In this document: in pieces, positions 60,425-64,000 of the stretch
Layout: each line of letters begins with the position of its first letter
How positions within the stretch are numbered: the stretch's first letter is position 1
From: Eilatimonas milleporae
GTDB taxonomy: Bacteria > Pseudomonadota > Alphaproteobacteria > Sphingomonadales > Kordiimonadaceae
DNA length: 64,000 bases
Reading direction: 5' to 3'
Assembly: GCF_003688555.1 (NCBI RefSeq)
Contig: NZ_REFR01000010.1
Location: forward strand, 372,001-436,000
Translations under genes and position numbers: made by a program
Notes under the pieces: model-generated
Databases searched by the model: none
What the model was told of the DNA's origin: nothing
The model's input: only the letters and a program-made list of their open reading frames with translations

Positions 60425-61551
60425 GCGCGTTCCAGGGCTCCGGCCCTTTTCTCTCTGATGAAATCCGGGCTCTGTTTGCCGATCCACAGATACAGACCGG
60501 TGACCAGAATGACGATCGCCATGATATCGAGCACCGCCCAGATCAGTTTCAGCGGCAAACCGCCATAGTCGCCGAAATGCAGCGGCCGCGACAGGGACAG
60601 GGCCTGCACGAACCAGGGCATGTCCCGCAGGCCCGACGAGGTGCCGTCAGTGACACTCACCAGCACGGGGGTGATGATGCGTTCCGTGGCCGGTGTGCGG
60701 CCGTGAAAAAAGATCGCATAATGCTGACCGGTTGAAAAATCACTCCCCGGAAAGGCGACGAATTGCAGCTCCATATCGCCGGCCGCGCGGCGGGCGCTGT
60801 CCACGGACGCGTCCAGCGATGCCGTGGCGACAGGCGGCGTCCCTGCCCCGAGACCGTCGATCAGATCGGCCAGGGCCGTCTCCCGCCACGCATCGATGAT
60901 CGGTGCCTCCAGCGTATTGATGACACCCGTCAGCCCCACCAGGACAAACCAGCCCGTTGTCGCGATGCCGAGAAGATTGTGCATATCCAGCCATTTGATC
61001 CGCGCCGATTTCCCTGTGCGCACCGTCCCGAAATCGAGCCGCCGCATGAAAGGGGCATACAGTACCGCACCGGAAACGATGGCGGCGACCAGAAACGCCC
61101 CCATCAGACCGAGAAACAGCATGCCCGGCAGGCCCAGAAACATATCCGTATGCAGGCGGAGGATGAATTCCATCACCGTCTCCCCCCTGTCCGCCGGCGG
61201 AACCAGCGCACCGCTCGTCGCGTCGAAGGAGGCGAAATGCATGTCCGGGACCGGCGCATCGGCGCGCGGCCCCGTCGTCACATTGACCACCGGCCGGTCG
61301 ATGTCGAAACTCATATAGATCGGCACGTCACCGGGTCGGGCGGACAGCGCCGCCGCCAGAATATCGTCCAGCGGCAAACGCCTGCCTTCCGGATGTGCCG
61401 GGCGCCATGTGTCGGGATTTAACGCGGCGTCGATCTCATCGTGGAAGATCAGCGGCAACCCGGTGATGCAAAGCATCAACAGAAACACGGTGGAGACAAG
61501 GCTTGTCCATTTGTGCACGAACGCCCACGCCCGGATGGTCCCGCTCCGCAC
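60421..61551 (-). CDS. PepSY-associated transmembrane protein (iron module 2)
   Basis: A 376-residue PepSY_TM protein, paralogous to the gene at 26948. Helices are near 12-33 (FVHKWTSLVSTVFLLMLCITGLPL), about 143-165 (LFLGLMGAFLVAAIVSGAVLY), about 190-210 (LGIATTGWFVLVGLTGVIN) and the C-terminus (IMAIVILVTGLYLWI). Conserved His occur in VHKW, LRLHTDMF and MHNLLG. GTG start 61551 has GGGAG upstream. It follows the receptor by 11 bases. Confidence 0.85.
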   Translation of the reverse strand: MRSGTIRAWAFVHKWTSLVSTVFLLMLCITGLPLIFHDEIDAALNPDTWRPAHPEGRRLPLDDILAAALSARPGDVPIYMSFDIDRPVVNVTTGPRADAPVPDMHFASFDATSGALVPPADRGETVMEFILRLHTDMFLGLPGMLFLGLMGAFLVAAIVSGAVLYAPFMRRLDFGTVRTGKSARIKWLDMHNLLGIATTGWFVLVGLTGVINTLEAPIIDAWRETALADLIDGLGAGTPPVATASLDASVDSARRAAGDMELQFVAFPGSDFSTGQHYAIFFHGRTPATERIITPVLVSVTDGTSSGLRDMPWFVQALSLSRPLHFGDYGGLPLKLIWAVLDIMAIVILVTGLYLWIGKQSPDFIREKRAGALERA

Positions 61552-61562
61552 TCCGCCGCTCC

Positions 61563-63767
61563 CTAAAAGTCTGCCGAAACCCTCAGGGAAACCGTTCGCG
61601 GCGCACCCTGAATCAGGTAATTGGCGCCCGGAAACCCGCCCGACGTTGCCCAGAATGCAGTATCCGTGACATTGTCGAGGCGCGCGCGCAACACGATCGG
61701 CACATCGGCAACCACCGCCCTGTACCTCAGGCCGATGTCCAGCCGGGCCCAGTCATCGATTTCCAGCGTGTTGGCTTCATTGATGAATTGCTCCCCCGTA
61801 TAGATAACACGCCCGTCAACGGTCAGTCCGGGCAGGAACGGCACATCCCATTCCGCATTCAGGTTGGTCTGAATTTCGGGAACGCCGATCGGTGTATTGC
61901 CTTCATTGACGTCATCCTGCGTTGCGCGGAATTCGGCGTCAATATAGCTCACGCCCCCGATCAGCCTGAAACCGTCCACCGGTTCCCCGAAAAAGCTGAA
62001 CTCCACACCCTGATTGCGCTGTTCCCCGGACGCCTGAAAAACCCGGTCGACCACGATGGCATTCTGACGGGTCACCGAAAACAGGCTCAGCGTTGCGCCG
62101 AGTGTGCCGAAATCAGCCTTGACGCCGACTTCGAACTGCTCGCCGCGAAACGGGTCGAGCACTTCGCCCGCGTTCAGGATGGCAACGCCGCCGCTGGTCG
62201 CCGGCGCGATGGCGCCGGGCTGTAGACCCTCGGCGTAATTGGCGTAGAGCGAAACCCGGTCCGTGGCCCGGATGACAAGGCCGGCGACAGGGGTCACCGC
62301 ATCCTCGTCATACCCGGAAAGATCGTCGCCCGTGTTGAAATCGAACGCGCGCGTCTCGATCACCTGATAGCGCAGCCCCCCGGTCAGCAGCACGCGCTTG
62401 TCGAACAGCGATACGGTATCGGCAATGGCAACGCTCCGATTGGTGACCTCCTCCGTCGTCAGCGGATCGTCAAGCAGGCCGCCGGTAAAGAAATCCGCCG
62501 GCGGCAGGTCCGCAAGCGGTGTCGGATTGAAAAGGTCGCTGGCAAAGGGGTTTAAAAAATCCGACAGGGCAAAGGCATTCCTGGACTCCGTATCGATGAT
62601 CGAGGCCGACACCACGACATTGTGGCCGATCGATCCGGTTGTGAATTCGGCGCGGGCGCCGATATCGGCGGAAAGGATGCGGTCCTCCCGCGTGTTGTCG
62701 AAACGGAACGCCGTCGTCGCCCCGTCCGGCGACGCATTCGGGTTGGCAAGGACATTGGCCTCCTCGCCGCTGCGTCCGCCGGCGGCGGCCCACAGGGTGA
62801 CGGCATCGCTGACGTCAAACTCCGCGCGGATCACGCCGAAAAGCTGCTCTTCATCGGTAAAGGTGCCCGGCTGTGCGTAATTCAGGTCGGCGTCCGGCGC
62901 CTCGGGCGCTTCGCCAAGCGGCGTCACCTGCGGGCGTGGATTGTTGATCCGGTTGTCCTGATAGCCCAGGTCGGCGCTGAAGCGAAAGCGCTCGCCGGCA
63001 TAATCCGTCCCCACTGAAAATGCCGTCAGTTCCCTGCCCTGGTCGTCGACCGCTGTCTCCCCGTCCCGGTAGACGGCATTGAGCCGTACGCCCCATTCCT
63101 TGAACGCGCCGAAGCGCTGGGCCAGATCGGCGGCGGCATAAAACTGACCCGCATTTTCATAGCCCGCGCTCAGGCGGCGCAAACCCTCTTCCGGCGCCCG
63201 TTTCGATACCAGGTTGACCGTGCCGCCGGACCCGGACCCGCCGGGCGCGGCCCCGTTGATGAACGCATTGGCACCGCGAAACACCTCAACACGCTCCATC
63301 AGTTCCGCCGCGACGAACTGGCGCGGCAGAATGCCGTATACACCGTTCAGCGTGATATCGTCGGAAAAGACCGGAAATCCGCGAATGATGTAAACTTCCT
63401 GAAAATTGCCGAACCCGTTTGTCACACGCACCACCGGATCGTTCAGCAGAACGTCGCCGATGCTTTCCGCATGCTGCGCCTGGACGATGTCCTGGGTGAA
63501 GGCCGTGCCGCTGAACGGCGCGTCAAGAAAATCAAGATTGCCCAGAAGACCGGCGCGCCCGCCCCGCGCAACCTGACCGCCCGCATAGTCCTCGGTCAGG
63601 TCCACCTGCGACGCCTGCCCGTAAACGACGATCTCTTCGACATCCGTATCGGCGGCTTGCGTGTTGTCCTGCGCCAGCGACACCGCAGGCACCACCCCGG
63701 TCAGGACACAAAATGACAGAACGGTGTAGCCGCCCAATGCCGTACCGTTCTTGAAAAATGTTTTCAT
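61563..63767 (-). CDS. TonB-dependent siderophore receptor (iron module 2)
   Basis: A 734-residue receptor of the same family as the one at 28633. The leader ends near VSLAQ, VEEIVVYGQASQVDL is the TonB-box region, the plug shows HAESIGDVLLNDPVVRVTNGFG, VYIIRGFPVFSDDITLNG and LMERVEVFRGANAFINGAAPGGSG, and the barrel ends PRTVSLRVSADF. ATG 63767 is used because it starts the signal peptide directly; a TTG 33 bases upstream is in frame. A Fur-like palindrome lies upstream. Confidence 0.93.
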   Translation of the reverse strand: MKTFFKNGTALGGYTVLSFCVLTGVVPAVSLAQDNTQAADTDVEEIVVYGQASQVDLTEDYAGGQVARGGRAGLLGNLDFLDAPFSGTAFTQDIVQAQHAESIGDVLLNDPVVRVTNGFGNFQEVYIIRGFPVFSDDITLNGVYGILPRQFVAAELMERVEVFRGANAFINGAAPGGSGSGGTVNLVSKRAPEEGLRRLSAGYENAGQFYAAADLAQRFGAFKEWGVRLNAVYRDGETAVDDQGRELTAFSVGTDYAGERFRFSADLGYQDNRINNPRPQVTPLGEAPEAPDADLNYAQPGTFTDEEQLFGVIRAEFDVSDAVTLWAAAGGRSGEEANVLANPNASPDGATTAFRFDNTREDRILSADIGARAEFTTGSIGHNVVVSASIIDTESRNAFALSDFLNPFASDLFNPTPLADLPPADFFTGGLLDDPLTTEEVTNRSVAIADTVSLFDKRVLLTGGLRYQVIETRAFDFNTGDDLSGYDEDAVTPVAGLVIRATDRVSLYANYAEGLQPGAIAPATSGGVAILNAGEVLDPFRGEQFEVGVKADFGTLGATLSLFSVTRQNAIVVDRVFQASGEQRNQGVEFSFFGEPVDGFRLIGGVSYIDAEFRATQDDVNEGNTPIGVPEIQTNLNAEWDVPFLPGLTVDGRVIYTGEQFINEANTLEIDDWARLDIGLRYRAVVADVPIVLRARLDNVTDTAFWATSGGFPGANYLIQGAPRTVSLRVSADF

Positions 63768-63832
63768 GACAAGCCCCTGCGTCGGTTTCTTGATTTTCAA
63801 CAGGCCGCGATCAAATCCTAAAAGATTTGATA

Positions 63833-63849
63833 TTGCAAGTCATTTTCAA
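63833..63849. promoter_or_regulatory. Possible iron-regulator site upstream of iron module 2
   Basis: TTGCAAGTCATTTTCAA is an imperfect palindrome (about 11 of 17 symmetric positions) 66-82 bases before the receptor start, in an AT-rich stretch. It resembles Fur-type boxes but matches the classical consensus less well than the site at 26915. Confidence 0.3.
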
Positions 63850-63930
63850 AATATTTCAAGGGGCATGGTCTACTTTAGGGTGTCGAAAGCAAAGAAATAC
63901 CGTTCAAGGCGGTATCCCCCGTGGAACAGT

Positions 63931-64000
63931 TCAGGGAAGACCCACCAGTTCCTTCAAATCAGAGATCACCCACGCGTAGGCCGGGTCCAGAATGCCCTTG
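63931..64000 (-). CDS. C-terminal end of a gene, possibly HAD-type phosphatase (partial)
   Basis: Reading leftward from the window edge, a frame ends GILDPAYAWVISDLKELVGLP and then TGA. The ADxVISDLKEL-like ending is typical of HAD-family phosphatases such as Gph, but only 22 codons are visible, so the family is a guess. Confidence 0.35.
   Translation of the reverse strand, partial: KGILDPAYAWVISDLKELVGLP

Overview
The window reads as chromosomal DNA of an alphaproteobacterium. GC is high, and the first 16 kb is housekeeping: coaD - cyclophilin - queA - tgt, a tRNA-Lys, then murein genes - tmk - holB - metG - tatD - MBL. This order is common in Alphaproteobacteria. The many TonB-dependent receptors, secreted S9/S46 peptidases and outer-membrane proteins suggest a heterotrophic scavenger of peptides, iron and B12. 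I cannot name the genus. I see no phage, insertion sequence, integrase, rRNA or CRISPR array.

Layout. 1-6.2 kb: end of coaD, cyclophilin, a thioesterase divergent from an XRE regulator, the queuosine pair queA-tgt and a secreted S33-type hydrolase. 6.4-16 kb: tRNA-Lys(UUU) with its terminator, three cell-wall genes (lytic transglycosylase, RlpA, D,D-carboxypeptidase), then tmk-holB-metG-tatD-MBL, mostly with overlapping start and stop codons, and a membrane retropepsin-like protease. 16-26.8 kb: accessory region with a lower-GC spacer, two tandem S9 peptidases, an ABC ATPase/FtsX permease/HlyD adaptor set, an outer-membrane barrel and a lipoprotein. 26.9-31 kb: iron module 1 (promoter with Fur-like box, PepSY protein, small membrane protein, siderophore receptor). 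31-32.5 kb: XRE regulator and DUF2336 protein. 32.9-45.5 kb: a vitamin B12 block with late-pathway genes cobC, cobU-cobT-cobS, cbiB, cobQ, cobO and cobD plus the uptake system btuB-btuF-btuC-btuD, with a cobalamin riboswitch upstream of btuB. 45.7-52 kb: regulators paired with small enzymes (GlxA-type/hydrolase, MarR/methyltransferase, AraC/HSL-type hydrolase). 52-59 kb: S46 dipeptidyl-peptidase divergent from a PhoX-like protein, MerC, a truncated ABC ATPase remnant, and an acyltransferase/LytTR pair. 59-64 kb: DMT transporter, iron module 2 in mirrored gene order, and the end of one more gene.

How it fits together. The B12 genes form one functional unit: BtuB/F/C/D import corrinoids, CobO adenosylates them, CobQ, CbiB and CobD (the aminopropanol-phosphate supplier) build adenosylcobinamide phosphate, and CobU/T/S/C attach the lower ligand. 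No corrin-ring genes are in the window, so corrinoid salvage is at least supported. The two PepSY/TonB modules look like parallel iron-siderophore systems.

The most unusual structure is not a single gene. Short tandem duplications of 12, 15 or 18 bp recur at gene starts, gene ends, inter-domain linkers and gene junctions. Examples are six copies of 15 bp in merC, 3.7 copies of 12 bp in the S33 hydrolase, three copies of 18 bp at the ABC ATPase/permease junction, four decayed copies of 15 bp in the S46 signal peptide, and further cases in cobS, cobQ, btuD, the HSL hydrolase and the LytTR gene. The coding ones are multiples of three and sit where proteins tolerate length change.
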